A stretch of DNA of 64,000 nt from Phoronis australis (lineage: Eukaryota; Phoronida; Phoronidae): the NCBI GenBank assembly GCA_002633005.1, contig NMRA01000358.1, positions 373,213 through 437,212 on the forward strand, in the 5' to 3' direction. Position 1 is the stretch's first letter; each line of letters begins with the position of its first letter. Shown here one piece after another: positions 12,478-25,600 of this stretch. The notes beneath the pieces were generated by a model. It was not told the origin of the DNA. It made no database searches and was given only the letters and a program-made list of their open reading frames with translations. A program made the position numbers and the translations under genes.

Positions 12478-15400
12478 AGATGTAACAAGTTTCAGTTATG
12501 CTTCAACTATAACTATAGCGCATCTGAATATCTTGTTGACTTAAGCTCATATTATAATATTCTACTAATTTAGTGATTGGTTAATAAAAACCACACGATC
12601 ATGTCCAATCATATCATTGGCTGTTACAGTTTGTTCTCAGAATTTTCTAGAATCTCTAGAGTACTTTGACCCCAGAAACCAAAGTTATAAACACCATTTA
12701 AAATAGATTTTGACGTTAAAGTACATGTCAACAAGTCTAACCCCATGATTTAAAAGTACATATGCACAAATTTTGGGCTACTTAAAATGGATCTATTCTT
12801 ACTAATTACTTAATCAATATTTATTCTGACAAACTCCAAAGATACAGAGGGAGAAGTAGAAAATGCTATTAGGAGGCACAGCGGTAATCACAACGGGTGC
12901 ACATATGAATTAATGTATGGGCCTATACAGGGGACATTACCTGGCTCACTATGCAGTACGCAAAACTTGGGCTCATGCGCCAATATGCAAATCATGTGTA
13001 AAAAAGGCCTCGGAAGAGGCGTTATTTCGAATATAGGCAGGTATGCCTACGGTATTTACAATCTAACTCACACAGCGCGGGCTGCGTTCCGTCGTCGATA
13101 TGATAGGAATCCCGCGAAAACGCAAGACTCACGCCTTCATGAGATTTTGTCATACATTACAGGGAAGCACGTTATCACGCAACCTTTTCTCGGCATTTTC
13201 TAGGGTATACAGAACGCAGTCCTTGTTTCAAGCAATATCGAAGTGTCAGTTCTTTACAAGCCCAGAAATAGTCAAAAACAGCAACATCTTGGCAACATGG
13301 TGGATGCTTCATTTTGTTTAGACCAAGTGCCGAACATAACTGGTGTATGTCTACTGGTGGCGCTTCTCCGGATGACTGCAATCCCACAATCCTTTACGAT
13401 TATGACGTCTGTTGGTATCGTTAAAAAGACCAATGACAGCTCTTTACGGCTTGTACGTCAAGACATTCAACAATCGTATACTGCACATACTGAATCGTAC
13501 TAACAGCTTCGATGACTTTCACATAATATCGTTTAATGAGTATGTTTGTTTTTTAGTCAGTTTATTGTATTTTCTAGATTGCGATAAAAGTAAATATGCA
13601 TCACATCGTCAGCGTAGCCTCGCGAAATGGCAGGCACTGTTGTGATTGGTCAGTGAGGTTAGAACGGTAAATTGTGACATAAAATTAGTAAATTGTGATA
13701 GAATACATAGTTCCCGTTCCATAAGCTACAATTTGTAGCCACACGTGCCGTACTCGTATCTCGGGTCTACGCCAGAACGCGGCCCTTTTGTGTTTTGCTA
13801 CTACTTGTATTTTCCCCCTTTATGATATAAAATGAAAGGGACACAATTATCCTCAATTTTCTACTATAATGAAACTACCATGGCAACAAAAAGATGTGTA
13901 AAGATGACACTGCACAGAATTATTACGAGTTTTAGTCAGTCTCCTGTTTCTTGTGATATGGATGCTCCACCTGAGTTAGCGAGCAGTTCGAGGACTATCA
14001 CAAAGCCTTGTTCGAGTGACGTGAATTTTCATTGTGCGGTATAATCGCGAGCAGCCAACAGAAGTGATGTTTTGTCTCCGTTTTATACTCGATATTTCCC
14101 ACGCTTTTGTGTCTTGGTTCACTCGTTGGTTGTGATATTTTATTTCTGACTCTGACTTTATTAGTTTAGTAAGTGCTGCTGTTCTGATACATGCCATTTT
14201 CAAAGCTATTTAAATCTCAATTTGAAATTACGCTTTTAGGAAATGGTTTCCATAGATATTCTTACTGGTCAAGCTATTCATGAAAATAGTACACGCGACT
14301 GCAGCTAACGCCTAACACTTTCATGGTACCATCCCATCATTTCCATGGTAACTCAGAACATAAAACTTAAAGAAAGCAAACACACACCGCGTCTACCTGT
14401 CGTTGCTTCATCTGTTGCTCTGACACATTCACATTTATTATTCTGTTTAAACAAGTGGTGAATATAATCTTTATATTACTGTCATATGTTTTGTTACCCA
14501 GATGCACTGTATTAGATGCCTAGTGGAATATAAGTACTGTTAGTTGAGTACAAATATAGTAATGTCTAGAAACATGTGGGATGTGATCAGTGTCACTGAC
14601 TGTGTCATAATTTTTTTCTGTCATAAACCACTGAGGCAGTGTCAAAACGGAAATAAACCCTCATCCTGTTTTTGTATTACACACATAACACAAAACGCGT
14701 ATGCGCCTCACTGATTAAACACCACCATTCATGATCCTGTCCTTTCTGTCTTTATCTTTCCTGGCGTATTTCTGAAATGTTTAATTTCTGTTTCCAAGTG
14801 ATCACGTACAATGTATGCAGGCTTGAAATCAGTGCAGAGGAAACATACAGAGAACACCAGTTCGTGTATGTTTGCTTCCGAGGAAGCCACTTGTGACTGG
14901 TGTTATTATTTGTATAAACTGGTCATTAATTAAACTGGTAAGCTTTATCACATACGACTTGTGTTAAAATACCAGGGTTAAAATAGAGTAGTATTGATAT
15001 TTGTTTTACAAAATTCTTGATTCTGACAAACACCTAGCCAAGACAAAGTCTGTCTTTGACTGTCACTTTCGATTCACTTGATTGAGTGGGCTTATTCGTT
15101 GCATTCACAAGTAATTATTTGAGCCCGTAACAGTTGCGTACCTCAAATCATCATCCGTTACCATGCTAAGAATTTGTTGATGGCACACCACGCTTCGTTT
15201 ACCTGTTTGGTAAGTCCAGCGATGCTGATAACAACTTGTGTTTTCACAACCGTACGTCAAACAATATACATTTTCTGAAGAGTCGAGTAAAATGTTACCC
15301 TCTGTGGCAGTTCTGAAGAAATGAAATGAAGATCTAAACCTACTGTACAAGCAGAATATTGTATTTTCTAGGGATACTGAAAAATGCCTGTTGAGACATG

Positions 15401-15836
15401 CGGTCTCGAAATATAACTAGTGTTTTAATTTGTTTGTCGGTTATGTCTCTCGGTGTTTTGCTACATAGCTATACCCCTGAAGAAATTAAAAGGAGATTGT
15501 TTCGACACTACGAGCGAGTCTGCATTAGCAGTCAAACAAAAAGTCCAGTCATGTTTTCAACGAAGTTTACACATGCAATTATCACTTACACATTCTAACT
15601 TGCGGTATCATGTTGTATTCTGTGGAGTCAGTTATGTAGCACCCCTATGTTTTCACTAAAGTGTCAGGTTCATTTATTTATTTATTTAAGTACTTATGCT
15701 ATTGATTCCATATTCTAGTCTTCTAATAATATGGGTGATTAGCAAATAGTCGTAAATTTTTTATTGTTTTCTTATACTGTATTGTATTTTATTGTGCGAT
15801 GGTCCTCAACGAAGCGGTCTTTTAGCATCTCTGGCT

Positions 15837-15902
15837 TATATATATGCGTATGCGTGCGTGTGTGTGTGTGCGTGTGTGTGTGCGTGTGCGTGTGCGTGTA
15901 CT
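15837..15902. repeat. TG/CG dinucleotide microsatellite
   Basis: A short TA run leads into alternating TG and CG steps (GTGTGTGTGTGCGTGTG and similar). Purine-pyrimidine alternation of this type can adopt left-handed DNA. It is interrupted rather than pure. Confidence 0.9.
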
Positions 15903-18900
15903 ATATATGTATACGAATTCTCGGTAGGATATCGCAGTAGTATTCTATGCATATTAATTTCATTGTGATGTATGCGTTTTACGCAGCGTTCATGTGGCTG
16001 AAGAATCTGTTAAAAGGATACTAAACCATGTTTAGTAATTTTTATGAACCCTCCTTCTGTCACCTGTTAATGCTTCATTGGTATCTCACTTGATTTATAA
16101 AAGCAGGATTCAAATAAAACCACATTCTATCTGTGTCAAAGATTGGATACTATGGTTTTTGTTGGGTTTTATTTCCTTGACAGTTGTCGTGTAACTTGCC
16201 TAAAGCGTAGATCTTGCTTAAGGAGTTTTACTAATAGGCCAACGCCGGGTTTGGTATACTTTTAACAGGATTATTTGAAGTAGTTACCGAGACAACTATG
16301 TTTGGATTTTCAAAATAGTGCTACTGGTTTTGACACATTAGTTTTTGGTTTTAGTTCTTAACTAATGCAAATCTACTGTAAACATAACTCAATGCAATAC
16401 GTTGTTTCTCTTTATGTGACCCTGTTTTTTATTGGCTAACGTAAACCATATTAGCTAAACATTAACCAATGAGAATAGTGCTTAATTCACAATCTGGAAT
16501 GACGTACTTAGACAATAAACCCACTTATATAGAATAACCCCAATTTAAAACGTTAATAAATCTGTTAATTCGCAATTTGGGGCTGGGCAACCCACAAAGC
16601 TGTGATCAGTGATAGTTTGGGACTTTGGGTGTTTGTGATACCTGCTGTATTGGTTCTAACATGACTTTGGCTGGAAAAGTTCAGGACTCAATTCGCGCAC
16701 CTTATTATCGATGTTTCATTACACGCTTAGCATCAGATGTGCTTAGCTCAACTGGACAGTGTAATTGGTTTCTGCAAAGTTGACTAAATTAAAGAGCTGT
16801 TAACAACTTTCCCAATGAATGTAATTGCGCTCAACAACATCTATTATAAAAAACCACGTGTTAGGTATAGTTTTGCATTATTATTCTCCACGAGTTGAAG
16901 AGGCACGTCGAAAACGACATCCGACTTCATGGTAAACATTCATGTCATTTCATGTACTACAGCTAGGTTATATAATTAGAATTATGACGGACCAGTCAGC
17001 AGAATGCATCAACTCAATTATAGAGCTAGTTGAGTAACCGCATATTGCTTTGTTCGAGAATCTTGACCTTTCTCTTTTGCAAAGTGCGTCGACTTTGAGT
17101 TTTTCGTACATCAGATTTATCGGCCTAACTTGGTGTTGATGAATAGTCAGCTCAATCTTTTAACTTGTGTTGATCATCTCGCTCTAATTCATATTTGTTA
17201 GATTTATTGACGCAGTTTTGTACCAAACGCATTTGCTTTGTTCTGATGTTTTTTCGTGACACTGCAGTCTAATCCAGACTCTCAATATCCAGACTCTTAA
17301 ATTGTATAGTATTACTCACCAACAGCATGTACAGGTCCTCATTTCAGTTTTAGATGGTCAACAAAAGCCGAAGAGTATTTTGGCTAACAGCACAAGGTAC
17401 TAAGTTGTTTTAATAGATGTACAATTAAAGTGCTCCCACTGCTGTTTATCGCTCAAGCATTCACGAATTTGCGATTCATGACCATTTCCAACAAACCGAT
17501 GTCTACATACTATAAATGGCATGCTCAGAAGTATCTGTGATGTAACTGCTGTCACCGTTAATTGCTCGCAGTGTCAGAAATGTGTGAACTGAAAGTATAT
17601 TAAATTCTCTCGGTAATACGGAACTACCGCATAAAATTTCAACCTAAAAAACTACTAAAGATGTGTTTGTTCCTTAGCCACATGCTTCTTAAGTAATGAC
17701 ATTCATGACAAAATATGAATGCTCATTCCCTCAAAATCGCAACAGTTTTATTGTAACATGATAATGAATTTGATTTTCACAGCTACCGATATTTTCATGG
17801 CGGACAAAATACATTTCAGGCGAAACGTCCCTCGGATTTTTTGAATAAGCGCATTATTATTTCCAAAGCGACGAAGCCCTCACCCTTTCTTCAAAAGGTA
17901 AAAAGATCGCTTAAAAATTCGTAATTATTCACACTGTCGACATTTTTACTGATAGCAAAAACCGATGCGTACGCCTCCTAGAGCATAAAATAAAACAAAT
18001 GTCTCACAGACGATCGTCTGCTCTGTAAGTTGGCAGTGGACATACCTGTAGTAGAGGTTACCTCGTTTGCTCGTGTGCATAGTGAACAGTTTGAAATGCT
18101 AATGTGAGGTAATCACTTCTTACCATGTAACCTACATCTGCTTTCTGTGATACTTTGGATTACCGGTTTTTCGGAATCCTTCGTGTACATGTATTTGCGC
18201 CTACCCGTACAAAAGCGGAGCAATGCGAAGGACGGTGCTGCACAACCGTTTTTTCGGTTGATGTTAATTCACAGCAGGGTGTTGATAAATGATCATCAGT
18301 CTGATCGTAAAGCATAACATCATTCATGGAAACATCTTTTGATCGCTTATCATTGCTCAATGATAACAATCATCATGTAAATTATCATGGGATGTCGACC
18401 GTTAATTAAAATTCTTAAATACTATTCGTATGAATTCTTAGAAATCTTTTACGGTAAATTATGATCACCGGAAATTGGCTATGTCCTGTTGTTTAGCTCG
18501 CGCCAACATAAATAACCCGCCGCAAACGTATCTTTCGCATATTATTGATCTTGATAGTTATGTGTTGGGCTTACCTGGGAGGTTTTGCTATATTGACAAA
18601 GCAAGTACAATAGGCGAATGTGGCAAACTTGAAAATCAACCCCATGCAAATAGCCATGCCGGTTCACGAGGCAACTCCTACGCTACCATCTGGGGTTTTG
18701 TTACTCCAGCGCCTAAGTGAACTTAAGCCAGGCTGCGACCAACCCGTCCTAATCGATTCACGAATCAATGCACGTGGCTTAGCCGCGCTGCTGAAAAAAA
18801 CATATTCGCTAATTGCACTGATAATGCATCGATCCTAAAAATTTGAAGACGGCTAACATTCACTTTTCAATTTTTAAAAAAGCAGTGTTTTGTCGTTTGC

Positions 18901-19107
18901 CTTACTTATTGTTCGTTTTTTTACTTTGAAACTTGTACGCTAAGCAGCATCATAGTGAGAATGGGAATTCCTCTCTGGGTTTGGTTGGCCCATGTTAACA
19001 TTGTTTCACTGCACTGAGACATTGTTTATACAATGTACCTGTTTTAATGATTCTGTTGGCTGTGTCTGCCTTTCTTGTGAGAAGACATTCAGGAACCATT
19101 TTTGAAG

Positions 19108-19254
19108 CAGTGGCGGATTTAGGGCGGGGAGAGGGGGCAAGGGGCCATGCCCCCAAAATTTTCCCAGATTCCATTTAGCAGTTCAGGGGTGCAAATTTCT
19201 GGCTAATACTCAGCATGTACATGCCCTTAACTCAAAATCCTGGATCCGCCCCTG
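19108..19254. mobile_element. Short TIR element, CAGTGGCGGAT family, 147 bp
   Basis: Starts CAGTGGCGGATTTAGGG and ends CCTGGATCCGCCCCTG, which is inverted relative to the start. The interior has a C-rich segment (CATGCCCCCAAAATTTTCCC). Related termini recur at 30459, 31886, 34970-35103 and 56789. It lies 300 bp before nAChR exon A. Confidence 0.75.
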
Positions 19255-19550
19255 TGAAAATTTCAAAATTGGCCACAAAATAATACATTTACAACTTGTG
19301 CTAGCTTTAAATCCGAGTGCTTTTAATACAGTACGCTGTCCAAAAACGCATGGCTCACAAACAGTGACATGTTTCTGCCATAAGTGTAATCTGGCTTTAG
19401 AGTAAAATCTTACGGAACTCATATTTCACGTACATTTTGGGGTTCGATATTTCGCACAATGAACACCCTGGTAAATATTTTTAAATGGTATAGATGTGGA
19501 CTGATGGTGCTAAATCTGCACATAACCACCTTTATATTCTGTAATTTCAG

Positions 19551-19681
19551 AAAAATCAGCAGAGAGAAGATTGTATGAAAAGCTCACGACAGGGTACAAC
19601 CCTAAGATACGACCACTGAAGAACAGTTCTCACAGTGTTACTGTTAAAGTTGGCATCACATTGGCACAGTTGTTGACATTG
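19551..19681 (+). CDS. nAChR exon A: N-terminal helix and first strand
   Basis: 131 bp, preceded by GTAATTTCAG and followed by GTGAGT. It starts with two bases of a split codon, so the preceding (signal-peptide) exon should end one base into a codon, as in vertebrate nAChR genes. It encodes 43 residues: AERRLYEKL, then GYNPKIRPLKNSS and VKVGITLAQLLTL, matching the family pattern (RLhxxLhxxYNxxhRPhxNxS, then VxVxhGLxLxQLhxh). NSS and NPK lie in the usual exposed loop, with NSS a potential N-glycosylation site. The exon ends in phase 0. I did not find the upstream exon; many ATG-plus-hydrophobic stretches exist in 1-19.5 kb, but none carries a convincing phase-1 donor. Confidence 0.9.
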
Positions 19682-22600
19682 GTGAGTGAACTCAAACAAT
19701 CAGAGTACCCGAACTGGCTCAACGGGTAAGTGATAACAATGAAGCCTCAGCGCTCCAGAGATACCGGTACTTAGGTCGTGTGGTTTACGCACGACTGTAC
19801 AATGTAGATCAAGAGGCGCAATGATATTCACGTTTGACGGTATTCTTTGAGGGTGTCACTGACAAGCGGCGGTGCACAAACACAAAGTCTAGTCGTCCAT
19901 AGTGTCGTTCAGGCAGGTTAAACCTTCGTGGTTACATTTTAACAGAGGAACAACAATTGCAATAAGGATCATTTTTCTTTTCTTCTGTTGTAGTTAACCG
20001 GTTTTTGTCGTTCAATTTTCAATAGCAGATTTAGTTTTGATAGGTGATCAGTGAAATGAACCCTGAGTGGCCTACGCACGTCTGGTACACGTGTACCAGG
20101 CAGTCTGTAATTATTTTTTTAGTTTTTATATCCTGCACTGTCTAAAATGGGCTGGAAAAAGGTGCCTCGAACAGACAGTGACAACCATCTCTGTAATTGG
20201 ATCTGAGCCCCCCACAAACACACTAACACTACACACGTTTAAATCTTGTTTCAGCCGTATAATGTTAATTACCGGGGTTAATTAATAAATTCAATATTTC
20301 CCTACGCTGTTGCTGTTTTATTTTTTGCGGCAGCAAAGCCCCCCCCCCCCCAAATGCGCCTATGCCTACCGATTCTATGTAAAAAGTATTTGTTGAAAAC
20401 TTGTTTATAAACAATTATGTTTTATTTAAGACTAACTTTGTTTTGGAACTCAGTGGTTCACTTCCATGTGACCGTTATCAGCCGCAAAATAATACATAGA
20501 TTTGCATTTATCGTAGAGTTTTCTAGTACAATCCTGTGTATTGGTACATACTTAGGATTTCCATTGTTCACTGAAGTGTTCTTACCGTAACCTTTAAGGC
20601 GTCAATACAATCCGTTTATTAGGGAAACAAGCTGTCAGCAAAGTTCTGCAATAGGTGTAGTGGAATGCACATTACACGACAATTCTAAACCTAAGATTTT
20701 TTTATGTTTACAAACAATTAATACGAGCCCATTAGGTGCTTCCAAGGCAGTGCAGCGCATGAAGGTACATGTATAACGGAATAGTGCGGCGCTTAGGGCA
20801 GTAGTGTACAGAAGGGGTGGGGGGCGCTAGGGTGACGGGACCACGGCCCCGGGACATCCACTATGAATCACCATGAATAAACCTATTTTCGTGCCTTATC
20901 TATTTTACTTTTATTGGTATCATATATCGCACCGGGCACCACCAAACCTCTGCGCAGTGCTCACCCAGGGCCAGGAATTCAATTAAGTATCCATTTTGTG
21001 TACCCTATGCTTGATTAGGGGTTGAAAGATATATATACAATCGTTTTTTTATTTCAATTGAACAAATGCATATTTTCTAGGGTTTACAGCTAGCACCTTC
21101 TAACCAAGATTTATTAGTAAACATGGATGATCATGGCAGATTCTAATTCTGCACTCGCCTCCCCAAAAACTTGCAGGCGTACCGCAGGGGCCAGAAGAGA
21201 AAACAGAAACACATGTAGCAGAGACAGAATCTAATAAAAATTGCCAAGTACCGTTAGTGCTGGACACCTCAGACAGGAGGCCTCCAGTTCTTAATGAGTC
21301 ATGTATAGCTCGAAAAAGTCCCGAGAAAACATAATATGCACAGGACTAGTTTTCCCGAGCAAACTGATTCAGCGTTCAGCGTTTTAAACCCAGTACTTCA
21401 ATTTTCAGGGAACATACAACAGTACCCCCCCCCCGTTGAAACTGTATTTTACTTGATAACAATTGAGAACCTGACGGAGAAGATCCGTGATGATAACATC
21501 AGTTGCTGCTAATTTCCTGCCCTTGAAATTAGATGTCTTTTCATATTTAAGGGCCCAGTCATAGAAGAGGACCAGTTAATCCATAGCCACATTCTTCTGT
21601 TTTTTTCCGTTTACCACTCGTGGAGGCCCCCAACAATGGAATCAGTTGACTCTTTTCCTGTTTTTGTGAAGTAGTACAACCTGTTAAGGAAGGTTACCTC
21701 TCAAAGAGTCTCTCGATGAATTTATACTGCTAAAACAGTCGTCGGTCTTCACCCGGAGTCTTAGACTTCAAGCCGACTGAAGCGTCTTAGTTTTTACAAA
21801 TGGTAATTTAGTTTTACATTCGAGACTTTTAAACAATTGTCTGACTATCCTCAATGAATATCAATTTCGCTCAATAATTCTGATGTTGCATGTTCGTTAG
21901 TGGGTATTTGCTACCTCAACTCTTGTAAAACACACTTGAATAGACGGCCTTGTTATTCAATCGTTCCCGCATGAATTTCAATTCCGACTTCGCGTTAAAT
22001 CTAAAATGGCGGAATGACAATCGGCTCCAAATCAAGTCAAGTGGGGATTTTCCCCGTAATAACTGTTGAAATTAAAGACGTGCAACTAGGTCTTTAATAC
22101 TCACTGGAATAATTTTCCGTTTGAATGCTAAAGTCAATAATGGTAATCTTGGGAATGAAGCAAACAGCCGTGGAAGTAGCTTTGTCGTGTTTGATGATCC
22201 AATTACGAGGAGCGTCACATTCTGAAAATGCACCATGGAGAGAAATAGCAACAGTATTTTGAACATTACTAAAATATGTAGAGTGAACACAATCACTCAT
22301 TTGAAAAAAATGGATGAGATAAGCCTTTGTTGCTTATTTTCTTCATTTGTAATGAGCTGCTCAGCAATACTAATGTGACTGTGGTTAGTGTAGTGAACTG
22401 TCAATCAAAAATCGTGGATTATGTCATGAGCAAAGCACTGAAGGTTGCGCAAGATCCCAGGAAAGTGTCCAAATTTGCATAACTTCAAAACACGATATCT
22501 ACGAAATGGCCACTTAAGATTCAAATGAAACTTTCAGATATTGTGCTTCATACACCATTCTCCACATTTCTAGTATGAATTGTTTTTAAAATATTCCAAT

Positions 22601-25600
22601 TTTGCATGATGGGCTATTAAAAATCTGACTCTTGTGATTTTCATGAAAAAACAAAATTGAATACACGAAAACGGAGTGATAGTTTAAATGACTGCAACGG
22701 TGTTTTTTGAGAGTTTAGCTTAGACAGTTATATCAAACGAAATTTGGCCATGTCATTTATGTCGCTGACGACTTGTTGGGCCATAGTGTTTGAGCACCGG
22801 CCAACCCATTTTAGGTCGGGTCAACCAATTTCCTGGGTGCGACCATCTGGCTTTGAGGTACCGGCCAACCCGTTTTGATGTCCGAGCACCAAGTTAGAAC
22901 ACCGTCCATTGGGCTTTGCAGTCCATCCAGCTGGTTCTGTAGTCCGGGCAAGTGGTTTTAAAGGCAGACCGATTGCTGTTTCCCCCTTGAGGTCCTACTT
23001 ACTTAAACAGTAGTTTCTGTACCACCTTGACTGGGATTTAACCTGCATCGGACAAGCGTCTCATCCAGGACGGAATTGAACGATCAGCACCCACGTCCCG
23101 CAACTGAAACGAAGTTAATGGAGAGCTTCAGCTACACGTTAAGCGCGAACGCGAACGTATGACAAAGTCGGCATTCTTAGCTACGGGACCTGCTGGGAAA
23201 TATCCGAAGTCGTCACGACCTCGCCACTTTAGTCAAGTCCACAATAAACTTATCAAAGTTTGGCTCACCGGCCTGGCCACTAGACGACGAGCTGTCCTCT
23301 CAACTGGGTGTCAAACTTAGCCTGTATTGATCCCCACTACTCAACATCGCTGCAGAGCTGCTTACAGGCTCTGGACACAGGGCGAATCACTGCTAGTTCC
23401 CGAAATTCCACGCTCTTGGGTACGTTTGGAGGCACGGGTGACAGTAGATGAAGCGCCTCCAGTCACTGTAGAGGCCACAGCTTGCGAGGCTACTAGCTTC
23501 ACAAATGAACTTCCCGGGGGTGGCGACGGGGCACTACCGGCAATCAACAGCGACAGACTACCTTCTTCAGGCGTAGTTTTGCAGGAACCTTCATCAATTC
23601 CGCATACATATTTCTTTCGTAATCCAACGGCAGAAAATACATGCCACACACTCGATAATTCTCCACTGCTTTTTACGTTGCGTGGACGGTAACGCTGCTT
23701 TCTTCAAACGAACGTGCCAAGTACCGCGGAGCGCGTCATCTTTCGGAAAGCAGTGTAATGGCATACCCAAAGTGCACGAGACGATAAGGAGTACACCCCG
23801 GTACGCAGAAACAGTGTGGCATGTTGGCTGACTCGTAAAGAAATGCAAACGACAACCGAACTTATTACAACCGAGGTAAAACAATGACTGACTCGACCGG
23901 TCAGACTATATGAAAACGAAATGGCGGGAAATTCTTAACCCCCTAAACGTCACGTCCGGAGTAAGGCACGACTGATAAATAAAACTACAGGAAGCTGTTA
24001 TTAACTGAAACAAATGTCTGAGATAATCAACGAACCGTATTTTACTAAAAATGACATGAAAAAGTTTGCCTTCTCCTTTAAATTACCACAGACAGAAGTC
24101 GAATTTGTTCGGCAAAGATCGGTGAAACACGCGCCTCCAGTGTATGCGATCGTCTGCGCTCATTGTTCGTTCGTTCGCAAGAGGAATTGAGTTAAAGAAT
24201 GAATGTACATTCACGGAGAGAAATTGAAGGGGTACAGTGTACAGTGCAAGATTCTGAGAATGGTGTGCGGCACGAACTTTTTTAGCCAACGATTTGGAAT
24301 TTATTTTTGGCGATGTGGGATTTTTGCCAAGTCATCAAATGCTATTTGGCGTTAATGTTGGTGTCGAGCAATGCATTATGTAACCCCTGCCAGAGTTTTG
24401 ACCCCTCCCCCTTTCCCCGTAGACACTCATTTCCCCCATTTGGTCACCCTGTTGAATACTTCTGGCAACGATAATGGTGACTGGGTCAAGGCACTAAACT
24501 GCTCAACAATTCAGAGCCACGACTTTTGGAAATTTCATTGATCCCGAAATTTATACAACACAATAGAAGCACTGTTTGCTATCACAAACACCAGTGAATA
24601 ATAATGTACTTGAAACACAGGGATCTTGCTCGTTTGTCATAGGCGTCAAATTTTTTTTTATTTTGAAAATTGTGTAGTTTATCATCCACATTCAACATGA
24701 GTAGCCCCAGTAAGTGAAAGTAATCTTACAAGATCGCCAAATCCGACAGTCTGTAATTTTCTTGTTGACTACAGCGCCACCACTTAACTGGGCGCCTGTG
24801 TATGTAGCCGAACAAAAATGGAACACAATAAATAGGCGAGAGTTAACTCGTGTCCTTTCGTTATTCACACGTCCGCGTTCGCGTTTAGTCAGTGGGCTAG
24901 ATCTCATAGCGTTCATCCTTGTGAGTACTTTGGGGGGGGGGGGCAATCTAGTTTTCTCTGTGTGGCTAGATAATATATATGTTCCCACGTCTACACTTGC
25001 ACATTTTTTTAAAAAAGGTGTTTTTGTTGCATAAAATATGATGCACATTCCTGCCACTTGGTGGCGCTTTTCTATTGAATTGACCAATCAGAGAGCCAGA
25101 TTGTATTGTTGTGCTTAGTTACTTCAATATGGCTGCTCCCATGGAGTGTGATGCCTGGATAATTCAAGGTTTATCAAACAGCACAAAATTGTGATGCCAG
25201 AGCCTAAAGAAGCTTAGGAAAGCCTCCTGACGAAAGCTGATGGACTGTGGAACTCTGTAGATCAGTAGATAAAAAAGAAGAAGAGGTGTCACAAACGTTT
25301 GTGAAGAAAACAGCTGCATGTCCTGGTATAGCCTACACAGTATACTGCTGAGTGCTGTAGACTAGAAGACCAAGTGTCAGACCAAAAAATTGAAAGGNNN
25401 NNNNNNNNNNNNNNNNNNNNNNNNNNNNNNNNNNNNNNNNNNNNNNNNNNNNNNNNNNNNNNNNNNNNNNNNNNNNNNNNNNNNNNNNNNNNNNNNNNNN
25501 NNNNNNNNNNNNNNNNNNNNNNNNNNNNNNNNNNNNNNNNNNNNNNNNNNNNNNNNNNNNNNNNNNNNNNNNNNNNNNNNNNNNNNNNNNNNNNNNNNNN

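Larger units (their letters stand above)
11017..19107. other. Upstream DNA, apart from the MITE and microsatellite listed
   Basis: No coding region recognised. The missing nAChR signal-peptide exon could lie here, but a 50-80 bp exon cannot be identified by eye. A hydrophobic N-terminus opens at 15398, but no splice donor of the needed phase follows it. Confidence 0.5.

Noticed and set aside
15398-15598. Hydrophobic N-terminus (MRSRNITSVLICLSVMSLGV) as the nAChR signal-peptide exon
   Set aside because: It resembles a signal peptide, but no GT donor in the required phase follows and chance hydrophobic starts are common in this AT-rich DNA.
23327-23692. 121-codon + strand ORF
   Set aside because: It is the antisense of the THAP remnant and its Ser/Thr-rich tail; GC-rich sequence keeps both strands open.
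24692-25087. 131-codon minus-strand ORF and its 106-codon + strand partner
   Set aside because: They lie across the right end of TIR element copy A into neighbouring repeat sequence and show no protein motif.
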